Below are positions 47,701 through 60,662 of a stretch of DNA of 64,000 nt, in pieces; positions within the stretch are counted from its first letter, which is position 1, and every line of letters starts with the position of its first letter. The notes below the pieces were generated by a model, which did not search any database, was not told the origin of the DNA, and saw only the letters and a program-made list of their open reading frames with translations. This DNA comes from Limnanthes douglasii subsp. nivea (lineage: Eukaryota; Streptophyta; Magnoliopsida; Brassicales; Limnanthaceae), in assembly GCA_036936605.1 (NCBI GenBank), contig JAUPFV010000002.1:198671273-198735272 (forward strand), given 5' to 3'. A program made the translations under genes and the position numbers.

Positions 47701-48187
47701 CGAGGAAGCTTAATACGTGTATCAAGCATTAGTCTCACGAGCAGCATCCAATCGAGCAGCACCAAACCTTGCAGAGCAGCATCCCATTTTTTTTCCAAAC
47801 TCTTGACTCCACTGTAAGTTTAAACAATCTTAGTTTTTTAGGTTGCTAGTGGTTGAGTGTGTCGAACCGGGTCTTATTTGGTAGTTTAGAGTTTGGTGGT
47901 TATGGTTTGTATTTCTGTAGGTAATTTTCAGGATGCATGTGCTCTGCACCAGATATTGGCGATGAACACCCTGGTTCCGCCAACCAATAGCGAAACCCAA
48001 CACTACCCATATGCATGGTGTGGGTCGCTCTGGTCACCGGAATATCTCGGGACCGGTTTAATCTTGTTTGTTGGTGTTGATTATATGTGTTTGTGTAATT
48101 TTTTTTAAAATAGCTTTTCGATTAACATTCTGTATTTTCAAGCAAGCCTTGACATTTCATATGTTTTTATTTCTAGTTATGGATCTC

Positions 48188-50118
48188 GTTGACACTTTAG
48201 GGTCTGGTGATGCCTCTCGGACGAATAAAGCAAAAAATCGAGAAAAAAATAGATTGGTAGCAAGTGTAAGTTACTAGCCAATTATGTGGTTCTAATGGAG
48301 ACGCTACCCATTGTTTTGGGACCCCATGCTTCCAGATCAGGTCCGATTTCGCTGCCCGTGGATGATGGGCGCATCTCCAACCTAGAAGAAAACCTAGATT
48401 TCCTCTCCCCACCAAACTATCTTCGCTCTTCGACGAGGCGTTCACCTCCCATGCTACCTACTACCTTTGGTAGGGAGAGGTAATATTTAGATTTGTAGTT
48501 GATATTTTAGTGCCAATTAATATATATTAATATTGAGAATGGATATTTTCAGGAGCACAAGATGCGGCTATACGCTCATTATCCAACCATAAAGGTTGGA
48601 GTTTGAGCTCTTAGAGTATGGTACAAGTCGTACTTAATGGCAGGCCTTTCGACAGACTGATCGAGTTATTTTTGTGCATGCATACGCACTCCAACATCAT
48701 AGAGGTATTTTTAGAGCGGTAGTATATGGAAACAAAGAGTTTCCATTTTTTATTCAATGAGATGACAATCACCCATGATGACATGTACATTATATTAGGA
48801 CTCGCAGTAGAGGGTGAATTTGCTGCTTTACCTGTTATTTTCGATAAGTCATTGGCCATGCATGAGGGCGCTGAACTGCTTGGGATTAACGAGGTGATCT
48901 TCGTGAAAGATATTGAGAAATGCAAGGGCATCAGTTTGGGTTATGCATGGTTACGGAATAGGTACAATGGGCCACAGTTCTGTGACGAATACCCAGGTAT
49001 CACTTACGCTATGGTACACCGGGTTGCGCGTACCTATATATTATACATGTTTGGTATCGTTCTTTTCCTCAAAAAGATTAACGTATACATTAATTTTAAG
49101 TACTTATTTCTATTGCGTGATTTGACCGATGAGGATGTTGGATATTACACATGGGGTACGGCTGTGCTTGCTTACTTGTATCACCATCTTGAAGAGGTCT
49201 CTCTTCACGAGACCAGGACTATGGCTGGATGTATCGGTTTGTTGAACACGTAGATACATGACCATTTCGTTATGGTTCGCCCTATTATTCATTTCACTTA
49301 CACAAAACGCCAACCTACTATTGTGAGATAGGATACATGTGCGGTGATTTATGATTCTGGGACGAAGTTGAACCTTAGGATCACTATCAACAACCTCCAA
49401 AAGACATATGTAAGTTTTATAATTGGATAAAATAAAACTGTTTTATAGTTTAACCTATTGCTATAATTGAATAAAATCAAACATGGTAATCTTCTTTGAC
49501 ATGTGTTGGTTGTGTTGAGTGGTGTGGATGCCGAGTCTTATATGTGTTTGTTTTTTTATTGTTTTGTATTGCAGGTACTGTTTGAGCCTTACCATGCCAT
49601 ACACGACCATTTCTCGTTGGAGGATATAGCATGGTTTTGCGATGTCATTCCCGGTGTAAAGTACTCGCATACATAATACCTGGAGCAGTTATTAAGGCAG
49701 TTTGGTTGTGTCTAGAGGCTTATCCCACATTCGTTGCTTAAGATGCAGTTAAAGGCCAAAAGGAAAGTGAAGACAATGGTGTACGCATTCGACGAGGAGT
49801 GTTGGGTGAACTGGCGATATTACTTATTAGAGAAGGTTTTCAGAGGAGATATGATTAGAGACGAGATAAAGTCTTTTTTTTTTACTTCTGATTATCTTCT
49901 GCTCCATTAGAAAATTAGCTAGTTCAACCTCATCAACACTGCGATATACCAGCTCGACGAATATGTCTACGAAGATAGAGACGACGCTATTATACGCCAT
50001 TTGCGTGCTGGTATGCATAGGATGTCGTTCTTTCCTGGAGTTGATGAGTTTGGCGATGATGTTGGTGCTTTGAGCGAGGCGTACACTGAGATTTTGTCTA
50101 TCGTCAAGAGAATTATTT
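48188..50118 (+). pseudogene. Plant mobile domain (PMD / MAIN-like) gene, broken
   Basis: The frame 48726-49253 reads the plant mobile domain: E-T-K-S-F-H-F ... E-M-T-I-T ... D-M-Y-I-I-L-G-L-A-V-E-G, then Y-I-L-Y-M-F-G ... Y-L-F-L-L-R-D-L ... Y-Y-T-W-G-T-A-V-L-A-Y-L-Y. Just upstream F-L-E-R-stop-Y-M-E-T shows a TAG where family members have Trp. A plausible intron (donor GTAAGT at 49410, acceptor AG at 49573-49574) leads to V-L-F-E-P-Y ... L-R-Q-F-G-C-V, broken by two further stops. PMD proteins are both transposon-borne and domesticated (MAIN, MAIL family). Given the stops I treat this copy as a pseudogene. Confidence 0.8.
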
Positions 50119-50740
50119 AGATATTATGTTTTATTTTTTCAAGTTTATGACATTGGTGTTTGTTTGGATATACTATTTCTTATTTTTATGTCTATTGTGT
50201 AAGAACAACGTGTCTATCTTTTTTGTTACTGTAAGATATTTTTATGTTTACTAATGTGTTGTTTAATCTCGATATTTTTTATGTATGGTGAGATATTCTA
50301 GTATACGAGAATTTTCAAACTTTTGTGTGGTACTAATATACTTGTTTAACTTATAATTTGCAAAATACATAATATTAGCATTACGAAAAAAAATAAAAGG
50401 ACTTACAGGTGGGAATAAAATGACTTATTGCAGGTATTCTCGATTTCCCAGACACTTTGTTTGGGACCTTACGGAGTCCTAAATCTGGAGCTTTCATCAG
50501 GTCATCACGGAGTCTCTGGATGCTCAGTGATTTTGTTCCCACCTCCACTCTTTTATTTCTATCTAAGTAGTTATGCCGATGTTACAACTATTTATACCTC
50601 AGCCACCTAGTACTTTTGTATCGGTTTCACTTATCTTTTGTATCTCCTCGGGGTATGCCACAAGTATTTGGACGAACTCTCTATTTATTTAAATGCTTTT
50701 TTCCCACAAAAAAAGGACACAAATATTTTAAAACTTTCAT
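50119..50740. other. AT-rich stretch, nothing recognised
   Basis: About 600 bp after the PMD relic. A short open frame at 50428-50610 shows no family resemblance and I do not regard it as coding. Confidence 0.5.
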
Positions 50741-51240
50741 ACCTGGTGTGGATTATTTCTGATCGAATGGTAGTTTGAGAAAGAGTTTTGGGAATTAAAT
50801 GTTTAATGTAAAATGTAGAGAAATAAGTAAGGTGTGTGCTAGCAGTAAATATTTATTACCTTCATTAATGAAATTATTTGGGGTATTTATACTCATTTAA
50901 TGAACCATAGGCCTTCCGGGTCGGATCATGGGCTTAAGTTAAGTTTAAAAAACCTTTATCCCAAAAGTTGAAATGACTAGCAACTAGCTAAGTCATTTTC
51001 CACTTAGTTATGCTGTTTGGTGGGGCATGGTACTGAATATATCTGAACTGCCCCTCGGATATATACAATGGTCAGTGTCAAAAAAATATGACCTCATTAA
51101 TACCGATTGAGTTAAAAAATCTCAAAACATTATTAGTTGAGATCAGCAATATAATTACATAGTGCAAAAACACATATTGGTCGAAATAATATCCGAGGTT
51201 ATCCTCAACCGGTGAGCAATTAGCTATCACATCCTCTTAT
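50740..51240 (-). repeat. Possible solo LTR
   Basis: The minus strand has GAGTATAAATACCCCA (a TATA box in an LTR-like context) about 50900-50885, preceded by AAGCCCATGATCCGACCCGG, similar in style to the stretch before the TATA box of element A's LTR. I could not find matching ends, a target duplication or a second copy in the window. Confidence 0.3.
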
Positions 51241-51467
51241 TCAGCAATGGTATCCTTCATATAAACAATTATATCTTTCAAAATCCAATCATTAACTTTT
51301 AACGGCCACACTTGTGTAGTATCTTCGCGTAAAACGTAAGAAAAGTCAAACACCCAAAGTATGGGTTCAAATTTAAGTTTGTTGTACTTGGATGCGACTT
51401 CTTCATGACTGCGAGTATGAGGGTTTTTAAACCCTAGACGTTTGTAGTCAAAGTATATCCTGCACAA
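51237..51467 (-). other. Short open frame, unidentified
   Basis: 76 codons with an unusually protein-like, non-repetitive composition (aromatic and charged residues balanced: R-I-Y-F-D-Y-K-R-L-G-F-K-N-P). No family recognised and no flanking exon found. It could be a fragment of a captured gene or chance. Confidence 0.25.
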
Positions 51468-52599
51468 CCATTCATCGAAAAGAACGTTAGTGGTTTTGTC
51501 GAATATTGTTCAATTAACGTATTTGACTGCTTGAAGCTAGTGTTGGTCTTCATCCACACTTCAATTGATAGTAAAATACTTGAACTATTTCTAAAATTTG
51601 GAATGTTTGATTTACATCTTCAAACTACACATATGTAGGGTTATATAAAGGAGATGAAAATTATTGGCTCGTATTTCTCTAGTGGTGAAAATATTGGCGG
51701 GTTAATTTACTTTAGTAAAAAAGTTTGCGGGAGTTTATTTAGTATTGAAAAATAAAAGTACTCCGTGAAGTTAAAAATGTGTATAATTTTACCTTTCATG
51801 ACAAAAAAAATTCGCTTCCAAGATTGTTTCCTGCTAACTATTGATTCCCGCCATAATATAATTACATGTTAAACTATTTTCCCACCAAAGCTTGATCTTT
51901 CTATAAAGAAAAAATAAACCATTTTTAATCATTCATCCATCATACCTTCTTGCCAATTAAAAAACATAAGAATATGGAGTTTAATGTAAATGAAGATTAT
52001 TGATTGCTTGAGGCCGTCAAGTTTGTTACCTTAACAATGTCTGATGATGCGACCGATGGTTTTTTCGATCAAGTGCTCTGTAGGACATTTTATGACTATG
52101 GCTGATCCGAAGCTCCAAATTCAATTCCGCGCACTCGTGATGGATTCAAAAACAGGTACACTCGTGTAAAATCTGAACCACTGCATCCTTTGTTTTATAT
52201 GTTCCCGAAAGTCAAGCGTGAATCAACTGAAGTGTGGAAAATGAAAATTACAAATGTCATGACTGCATATATGGTATTATATTTCGAGGATAGGATTGTT
52301 GAGAAACATGATGAAATTACAAACTTCAGAATTTTTCATGACAACATGGGATACGATTTTGACTCTAAATTATATAACAGTATGTATTGTTGTTGTTAAT
52401 CTCACCTTGTTGTGAGGTTTTTTTAATTTATATTATGTCTCAAATGTATTATTTTTAAAATTAATGATCAATCGAATTTTGTTTGTCTTCATTCTTACAA
52501 TTCGCATAATTATCACAAAATTTTAATATTATAATAATAAATACTAATAGAATAGTAATAATAACAAATATAATATAAATATAAATTATTATTTAAAAA

Positions 52600-52830
52600 G
52601 TCATCCTTCTACCATTGAAAGGTGGAAGGTGCCTCCATTCCGCCGTGCATTAGCGGCAATAGGGCAGAGGCTTAGGTTTGCTTTTGCCTTGCATTTCCAC
52701 TTTGGAGGTAAATTCTAAGAGATGACGTCGTGACCCCTCCTTCACGTCATACAATGACATAGGGTTTCAGCATCACACCAACGGTTGGCGTGGCGTTGGA
52801 TCCCTACGCATTGACTCAACTTTAAACATT
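52600..52830. other. Locally GC-rich patch between AT-rich flanks
   Basis: About 230 bp with much higher GC than its surroundings and several short self-complementary words (TGACGTCGTGA, CCAACGGTTGGCGTGGCGTTGG). It may be a MITE or a fragment of an element; no boundaries were found. Confidence 0.35.
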
Positions 52831-53179
52831 TGGAATTTTTTTTAACGACATATTTAGTAATGCATGTTTAGTGCTACTATAAGTCTAATGTTTTTTTAAT
52901 ACATAATTTAAATAGTTTAAAACACAAAACCATAAAACAACAACTACTTCCGATTTTATTCTAAAATTACAACACAAATAAAATTAGAAGTCTTTGGTTA
53001 AATCAACTACGAATTTCTCACGTTCTCCAGATTGTATCGGCGTGGGATTTTATAGTCGTGAAAAAACGTGAACTTTATCCAGCAAGGGGATCGACCAAAA
53101 ACTAGCGTCATCTCTAGCCGTGCGCATCCATGTTAGATCTATAGTCGGTAAAGGTGAATTTTGAACCAAATCGACCAAG

Positions 53180-53930
53180 ACTTTAACATTAAGTAAGTGT
53201 GTAGATCATTTTTAGATAATAAATAACTGAATACAAAATTTGTTTACTTACATGAACAAAATGATTTGTATAGACGAATGAGATGCCGATCTCATTTATA
53301 GAACCATCCTTTGGTGGTGCATTTTTCACCGGTAAGTAAGTCGTACATCCACTTGTTGCTAGGAAATAGATTATACAATTGAATGTCGTCGCTACTAGTT
53401 TTCTGCAACTAGGTAACGACATCAAAATTTTGATTGGTGCATTCTCTTTATTATAACTCAACCGGTGTAATTCCTTATCGACTTCAGTATCGTCGTCATA
53501 ATAAGAGATACGTTTATAAAATTCACGATTCATCTTCAGCTCGTGAACCATGACTTCTCTAACCATTTGTCATCCATTTTCTTAACCGATCATACCATAT
53601 GTAATGGATCTAAAACCACAATTATCATCGGGCATCACGTTTGTAATTCGGCTTATGAAAGGATGCATAAATTGTGGCATGCCTTTCAAATACCTCGAGT
53701 CTGACACGTTGGGAAACCTTGATGGAATTAGTTTAACCATAAATGACGGTTTTGTGGTAATGTTATTTGACGCAATTGGAGTTCCTAAACCTACACATGC
53801 AACCCGCTTTTGTTTTGTTTTCAGCATTTTTGCTCCTGAATTAATACGAGTATGTGAGGTGACCATTCGTGCGGTGCTACCAAAAGTGTAGACCGAGATT
53901 ACCAAACTCGCCGCTGGTGTTACCATTTTT
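53180..53930 (-). pseudogene. OTU-like cysteine protease domain of a MULE
   Basis: One continuous minus-strand frame from 53926 to 53189 with two nonsense codons near 53584 and 53575 (TAA, TGA). It contains D-D-N-C-G-F-R (OTU catalytic Cys box) and, about 100 residues later, Y-T-N-H-F-V-H-V (catalytic His box). A Pro/Ser/Lys linker precedes it. Some plant MULE-type transposases carry such an OTU domain downstream of the transposase. The two catalytic boxes are intact but the frame is not. Confidence 0.75.
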
Positions 53931-53955
53931 GGAGTTTTGGCACTATCATGATACT

Positions 53956-55140
53956 TTAATCATTTTTGTTCGATGTATTCGTGATAGAAATTATCCATTT
54001 TAATAGAATAATTTTGTTGGATTTCGCTATCTTTACCATGACCACGATTGCGACCTCCAAGACGTCCGTGAGTTCTACCGCTGGCTTTAACCTTTTTGAA
54101 AGGTTCGCAAAGAAGTGACGTTGGGGAATCCAAAGTGCATTGAATATTTCAGCCAATGGCTTTGTTTGTAAACATAAAACTCTTCAAGTTTAGCATTTAG
54201 ATTTGCAAAATTAAATTTCACCTCTTCTTTGTCGGTTAGTTTAACTCGAGGAATGATGTCTAGTCTTTTCTAATGCTTGTCTATAATTCAAGTAGGTACA
54301 TACTCGTCCGCTCTTCGGATTGCTTCTAATTTGTGGGTGCATGGTAAACCTTGGGTCGTACGATCGATGCAAATAAATGAATATTTATCATCTATGCTTT
54401 TATCAACGTAGTTATCGTATACAATCGCCAATGCAATAGGTGATACATACCCTCATAAAATCTTGAAAGGTTTGAAATCTTTGAATTTGTGAATTAGCCA
54501 AAACTTGCTAAGCTTCATCGATTATTTTATGGTCAAAGGTTGCATCGCCAACAAACCATGTATTTTCTCCCAAAGCCCATCAAAATCCAATCGGCTTGAC
54601 CCAGTATATTTTTTCAATGTAGCATGTGAGCTTTCCGTCCGATTAGAGGTGTGATTATTGAATTTCATGATTTTTTTAGTATAAACATGAACGAACCTCT
54701 TTTTAGAAGAGTAATTCACGAGTCTACTATATTATCGACCGCCTTATCATACTCTTTGAACACTGACTGCATCTTAGCCATCCTCTCGTTCATCAAATCA
54801 ACTGTAATGGATAAAATAATATCATTCCAAGCCGTCAAAAAGTTGTTAAACATATAGTCGACTTTTTACATTTTTTTAGTTTTCTCGTTAACATTCTATT
54901 TGATATGACACTTGCATAACATGTGACTCACCATACAAAATATTTTATCTATGTTATTCATAAAAACAAGTTGGCGGTCCGTTATTATAACACATGGCAA
55001 CTCACAATCATTTTCCCCCATTACCGTTTTCAAGCATCCCAATGACGAATCGTAGTTATCTTGTTTTTCTTTCACTATAAACGTAAAACCAATGCAACAT
55101 GTTTTGTTGGTTAATGTTACCCCTAATAATAGAAGAATAA
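53956..55140 (-). pseudogene. MULE transposase remnant
   Basis: The minus strand reads G-F-T-F-I-V-K-E-K-Q-D-N-Y, then V-I-I-T-D-R-Q-L-V-F-M-N-N-I (catalytic Asp region, about 54995-54950) and C-H-I-K near 54910. Further on N-R-T-E-S-S-H-A-T-L-K-K-Y ... L-W-E-K-I-H (54650-54540) is the conserved C-terminal block. A third fragment lies at 54156-53956. Several stops and shifts. It precedes the OTU domain in the same direction, so both belong to one element. Terminal inverted repeats were not found. Confidence 0.75.
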
Positions 55141-55259
55141 TATAATGAGGATTAGGCTAAATGTAATTATCAAACGGGTTAATTCCATGTAATTAAATGT
55201 CAATGACTAAGCTAAAGCAAGTATAAGGGTTGAGGGGGTCGTTTATAATACTTAGTGGG

Positions 55260-55500
55260 TGATGAGCAGGTATCCTTTTGACTGGCTGTAAAGACGGTAT
55301 CCGAGTAGACAAAACGACTCGAGGAATATGAACCGACCTAGAGCATGGTGTAAGTCTGAGCGATAGATATAGGATACAAAACATAACTGAGAATTGTACG
55401 GGAAATCAGAGTCTGCATAGCCACGGTAAAGAAAAACGACGCTCAGACCGGTTAAGTATTTCACAAACTCAAGATGCAGATGGATGAGTTGACCCAAAGA
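55260..55500 (+). repeat. Element C truncated 5' LTR
   Basis: Begins TGATGAG. Aligned to 60663-60900 with numerous differences, much more than between the LTRs of element A, so this is an older insertion. It ends abruptly at CCCAAAGA. Confidence 0.8.
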
Positions 55501-57070
55501 TCGGTGGCATACCCACGACTGAGGCATGATATTTCACGCCCTATCACCGCCTCTACCCAGGAGGTCGTGGCAGTAGTCCTCTTTGCACCTGTAGAACCTA
55601 TGTCACAGTTGTTGCAACAAACAACGTGGGCCATAGTGGAGGTCGCACCCCCAAGGTCTGTGGTGGCCCCCGTTACGCATGACATACTGGGAGCTAACAC
55701 TGCTATAAACCCAATCGTTCAACAGTTGGAACAACAACTCCAACACCTCCACCAGGAGCAGCTCAGAGTGTCGTATGAATGAGACGCTAGAGAACAAGTC
55801 ATGCACACTACTTTAGCAGGAATGGACGACATTCTTTATGCGCTTACCGCCAAGGTGCGGGGAGCTAGCCGATTTAATCATCAATCAGGAACAGAGGCCA
55901 ATCGAGCTAACCGTGCAGATCAGTTCTCTAAGCGTGACGATAAGTAGGAGTGAGAAAGAAAGTGAGGTAAATGCTCGAAGTGTAGTTACCAAGGAAATTC
56001 GATCCCTTCTAGATGGAGGCCTATGATGGATCAAGTGACCTGGAGAGGCACCTTGAACAATTCTGTAACATAATGATGACGTTCAACCCAGAGGATACTA
56101 TGTTATGCAGAGCCCTATCCATGACACTCAAAGAAAATGCGATGGACTGGTTTAGTAGTCTACCTAAAGGATCCGGTCTATGGAAGACTTTTAGGGAAAG
56201 GTTCATCAGCTATAAGGAGCTTAGGTGCGAGCGGGGTTTGATCATAGACCTCTACCAGAGGCGAGGTAAGTCACTTAAAATTTATGTTAGATGTTTTGTT
56301 CATGTTATGAATGCTCTTCTAGATCTAAATGGGAATATTGTGGTGGTTTCACTCAAGCAAGGTCTCGATCGACGGGGGGAACTGTACGCCAACCTGATCA
56401 AATTCCTAATAGAAGTAACGGGAGACCTTCTCACCCGTGCAGACACGTTCATCAGGGTGGACAATGCCCGGAAATATGATTTACCTAACAGACACATTTC
56501 TGAATCTAAAAGTAGAATGCCCGAGGGAAAGAAGGTTGATGATCCCCCTTGATGAGACACTAGTCGAATGCCTTAATACTACAAGATTTGTCCAGACGAT
56601 TCACGTTGTTGACCGAGTCTACATCGATTGTGTACGAACAAAAAAAGAGTAGGAAAAAGTATCAAATATCGCGAGTAATGAGTGCTCATAGTTTCAAGCG
56701 ATCAAATCGTTATTTTATTTTTTACCACAACGACCATGGACACTGTACTGACGAATGTTGGAAACTTTGGGAGGAGATCCAACGAGTTATAGACAACGAC
56801 GAACTAGTACAATTCATTAAGCAGCATGATCAATGTCCACGACCTGATCGACGTGATGATGCGCGCCCTGCTATCGAAGACAAGCCAAGAATTGATGAGC
56901 AAGATGACGTGGGCAAGCAACAGTGGTTGCTCGTCATCGCAGGAGGACACTCCATTATAATCAACAGTAGTGTCGTGTTATCACATATCACCCACCCCCA
57001 TCAACAGCTCATTCATTTTCACAATCGTCGGGGGAAACTCAGCAGTATCACAAGGAACAACTTCTGGTAA
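55474..57070 (+). pseudogene. Element C gag
   Basis: Fragments: 55474-55782 (Gln-rich, overlaps the LTR edge), 56013-56552 with the capsid core (G-S-S-D-L-E-R-H-L-E-Q-F, W-F-S-S-L-P-K-G-S), and 56588-57070 with F-Y-H-N-D-H-G-H-C-T-D-E-C, a zinc-knuckle-like motif. Frames differ between fragments and stops lie between them. Confidence 0.8.
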
Positions 57071-59180
57071 AAAGGCACAAACTGATATCGATGTGTATGA
57101 AATCGATGTTGCATCCTACCAAAATTATCGAGACCCTGTGGTAGACCTAACATTTAACGATGATGATCTAAGGGGTGTCAGCACGACCTACGAAGATGTG
57201 TTAACAATACATCTTGACATTGGAGGCGTCATGGTGACCCGAGTACTAGTAGATGGGGACAACTCGGCCAATATCATTTTCAAGGAAAGCTACGATCGCA
57301 TGCAGAAGGTTCCACCCTACAAGCCCACTAAAAGAACCTTGGTCGGGTATGAGGGCAAGACATCTTAACTCGTGGGAGAAGTAGAGTTGATGGTCAAAGT
57401 CGGCTATGGAGTCACTAAGCGCTAGCTAAAAAACTGTTTATGATCTCGGATGCGATAAGCCCTTACCACGCGATAATTCGTCGGTCTTGGTTGAAAAATA
57501 TGGAAGCAACTCCATGTACTTTCTGACAATATCTAAAATACCTAATGGGAAGCACGATCGGTATTATCCGAGGAATCCAATGTATAGCGAGGACATGCTA
57601 CGCAGTAACCATGGACCCTACCAAAATGCTCAGGTAGAAACTAGCCGACGAGGGGGTTCACAGTGAGGGATTCAATACCCCCTCCCTCGCCTGATCTGGT
57701 CGATGACCCACGAAAAGTAGAGTATCCCGAAGACAACCTTCTAGAGTTAGTGAAGGAGCCAATAGCTGGAGGCGCATGCTAAGGTTGGGTCGTAAGTTAT
57801 CTTTTACTTTAAAACAATTTTTGGTTGAGTCATTGGCAAAAAAAATGGATGTATTTTATTGGGAAACAAACGAAATTTCAGCTGTTGATCCTTCGGTTAT
57901 ATGTCGTGAGTTGGCAATCGACTCATGTGTGAAACTAGTGCGACAAAAGCGGCGATCTCTCTCCAATGAGAAGCAGGAAGCTATATTGGCCAAGGTAACG
58001 AAGCTATCTCACTTAGGGAACATCAGGCAGGCAAGGTATCTAGTTTGCGTGGCAAACCTGATCTTAATTAAAAAAAAAAAGAGGCAAAGACGCATGTGCG
58101 TCGACTTCACCTGCCTTGATCAACATTGCCCTAAAGATGCTTTTTCGGCTGCCTCGCATTGATCAGCTTGTATATTCTGCATCAGGATGCGAGTATCTGT
58201 CATTGATGGATGCGTACTCAGAGTGCCTTCAAATCTGACTCAATCCGTCCAATGAAGAGCACACTGCTTTCCAAATCGAGTGTGGCTTATATTGTTACAT
58301 GGTGATGTCGTTTGAGTTGAAGAACACTGGATCTACATACCAACACTTAATTAACCACATTTTAGCGACCATTTGGGGAAACATATGAAGACGTATTTTG
58401 AAGACATGAGTGTGAGAACACACACAAGGGAACAACAACTCGAGGTGCTCCAAATTGTATTTGATTTACTCTGTAAGTTCAATTTAAAAATCAACCCGAT
58501 CAAGTGCTCTTTTGGAGTAAGCAGCGGTAAATTTCTGGGTTACGTGGTCGTCCAAAGACGTATCAAGGCCAATCTCACCCAACTGAACATGATTATACAA
58601 ATGGCGCCCCCACAGACCATTAAGGAAGTAAAATTCCTTACGGGGCACCTCACTGCACTATCACGCTTTATCTCTTGAGCCTCGGATAATAGTCACCCAT
58701 TTTTTGAGATTCAACGGGGAGCGAAGAAGTTTGACTGGACGAAAAAATGGGACAAGGCCTTCAATGAGTTAAAACATTACCTTACCTCGCCAGAAATCCT
58801 ATCTGCACCCTTGATCGACGAGTCGTTATTCCTATACTTATCAGTTTCTCTCTTTTTTCGGTTAGTGAATTTCTCGTACGCGAACCAAACCAAATACAAC
58901 CTTAAACTTAAAAAACTCGCGTTATGATTGGTCACAGCCGCCCGAAAGATGGGCCCTTACTTTCTGCTGATCCACTTCATCAACCCCTTGAACGGCCAGT
59001 ACATCCCCACCACCTTCATTCTGACAGGACACTGATGTAGAGCCTTCTACCTCTTTTGATCTTCGGGTTTGAGAAACTGCTAGCCAAAACCTCGTACTAT
59101 TCCTTTCATGGTATCTTTTTTCCATCAGCGCCCATATGCACTCCACCAGTGCCACTTCACCGCCATCTACCACGGTCACT
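57071..59180 (+). pseudogene. Element C protease, reverse transcriptase and RNase H
   Basis: The protease (57090-57368) has L-V-D-G-D-N-S-A-N where D-T-G-S-S is expected, so the active site is lost. RT fragments: 57776-58162 (R-R-M-C-V-D-F-T), 58163-58372 with L-S-L-M-D-A-Y-S and F-E-L-K-N-T-G-S-T-Y, and 58373-58678, where the catalytic Y-x-D-D reads Y-F-E-D. RNase H follows (58690-58960: F-D-W-T ... A-F-N-E-L-K ... P-L-I-D-E-S). Multiple shifts and stops. Confidence 0.8.
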
Positions 59181-60662
59181 TATCCGTCCTTTGAAATTTT
59201 CAGCTCTGACACTAGCCATATATCATCTCTCAGATAGTTCACCTGCGTAAATAAAAGAGCTAGTTCCTGAAACCAAATCGAGCTCGGAAGATTGCCAACC
59301 TGAACGAAAAGGTTCTTGTATTCCTACAACATACCTTTCTTACGCCAATCACGATGAGTTCCTTCACATGCACAAACAATTAATGGATAATTTAAACTCA
59401 GATCGATCAGATAATTAGATAAACTTTATTAATGACACTTACACTTCTCTAACTGAAGATTCATTATGGGTATTTCATGCTCTTATTTTCTTGACATAGA
59501 CACAAATGAATTTTTCTAGTTTTTATCCGATGAAAGGAGCTCAACAACCTATCTCATCTCTGTTAACTGGGTGTAGAAGAAATGAGACTTGACAAGTTTC
59601 CTACATAAACGGCTAAGAGAAAATCTGCCAAACAGGCTTTAATTCCTAACAAGCATGAGCTCAACATTATACTAAAAAGCATCCTCCACCCATTTGCAGC
59701 TAATTGGGTCGGTCATATACCTATTACACTAAAGGAATCCTGAATTAGCGCGAAAAAGGGAAATCGAAACCCTCATCAAAGACGGTTGTAAATAGGCAGA
59801 TATCATGATCCTGGGCCTGATAAGGATGTTCACCAACCGATGACGTCCTTACTATAATATCCTCGAGTATCCCATACCTAGCCCTAAAGCTTAATAACCC
59901 GGTATCATCCAGATACCCATATTAATAAGGAAATCGAGAGAAATAACTTTCTAAGAAGAGTAAGTCTTCAAATTCTGACTCTGTAGTTGTCACTAATTTC
60001 TTCTTTGTTGTCTTTTTTGGTGCCATGATATCTAGTTGTTTGACTGCTATGAGCCAATAGGATGAATAAGAACGTTATAGAAGGAGGTGACTTAGGACGG
60101 GTATTACACCCAGTGCATATGATTTTTGGTTCGGTATCTCAATAAGAGGTTCATAAATTATCCTAAACCTAGAGGGTTTTCCCCACCACAAACGCTAATT
60201 ATACATGCATAAAATTGACATACATGTATTGAAGCTTGAAGATGACGAAAATCTCTCTGGAGCAACAGACTCTTGAAGAAGCAACAAATGATAAGAAAAA
60301 GAATAAATAATGGAGTGAGATTACAAATAATCAAAAATAAAGTGAGAAATTTGTAATTTACCTTATACCCATGTGTGATGTGATAAGAAATTTGTCAGAG
60401 ACATTAAGCCTTAATCATGCATCATCGAAACCCAAAAGTCATTTTCATAAAATGACTGGATGTCAAAACTATAAGATCCCATACGTGAACTTGAAGCCAA
60501 CCACGTGTCGCTTAACGACAATTAAACTCAAGTAAACTACTAGCTTTATTACTGTGACGTTAGAGTTGGATCCGCTACGAGGTCGATTAGTTTGATCGTC
60601 TTGTAAATTTAATTCATTGATTCAATGCTTGCAGCGTACAATCCATGAACTAGGGGGTGCCC
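59181..60662. other. Element C region after RNase H, no domain recognised
   Basis: About 1.5 kb where integrase would be expected. Translating all frames by eye I found no zinc module or DDE motif. Just before the LTR, AGGGGGTGCC (60653-60662) may be the polypurine tract. Confidence 0.5.

Noticed and set aside
51237..52399. Short frames at 51237-51467 (-) and 52190-52399 (+) as genes
   Set aside because: No family match, splice partner or regulatory signal; kept only as an unidentified entry for the first.
59040..60662. Integrase of element C
   Set aside because: No zinc module, T-D-N-G or N-G-Q-V-E motif could be read in any frame.
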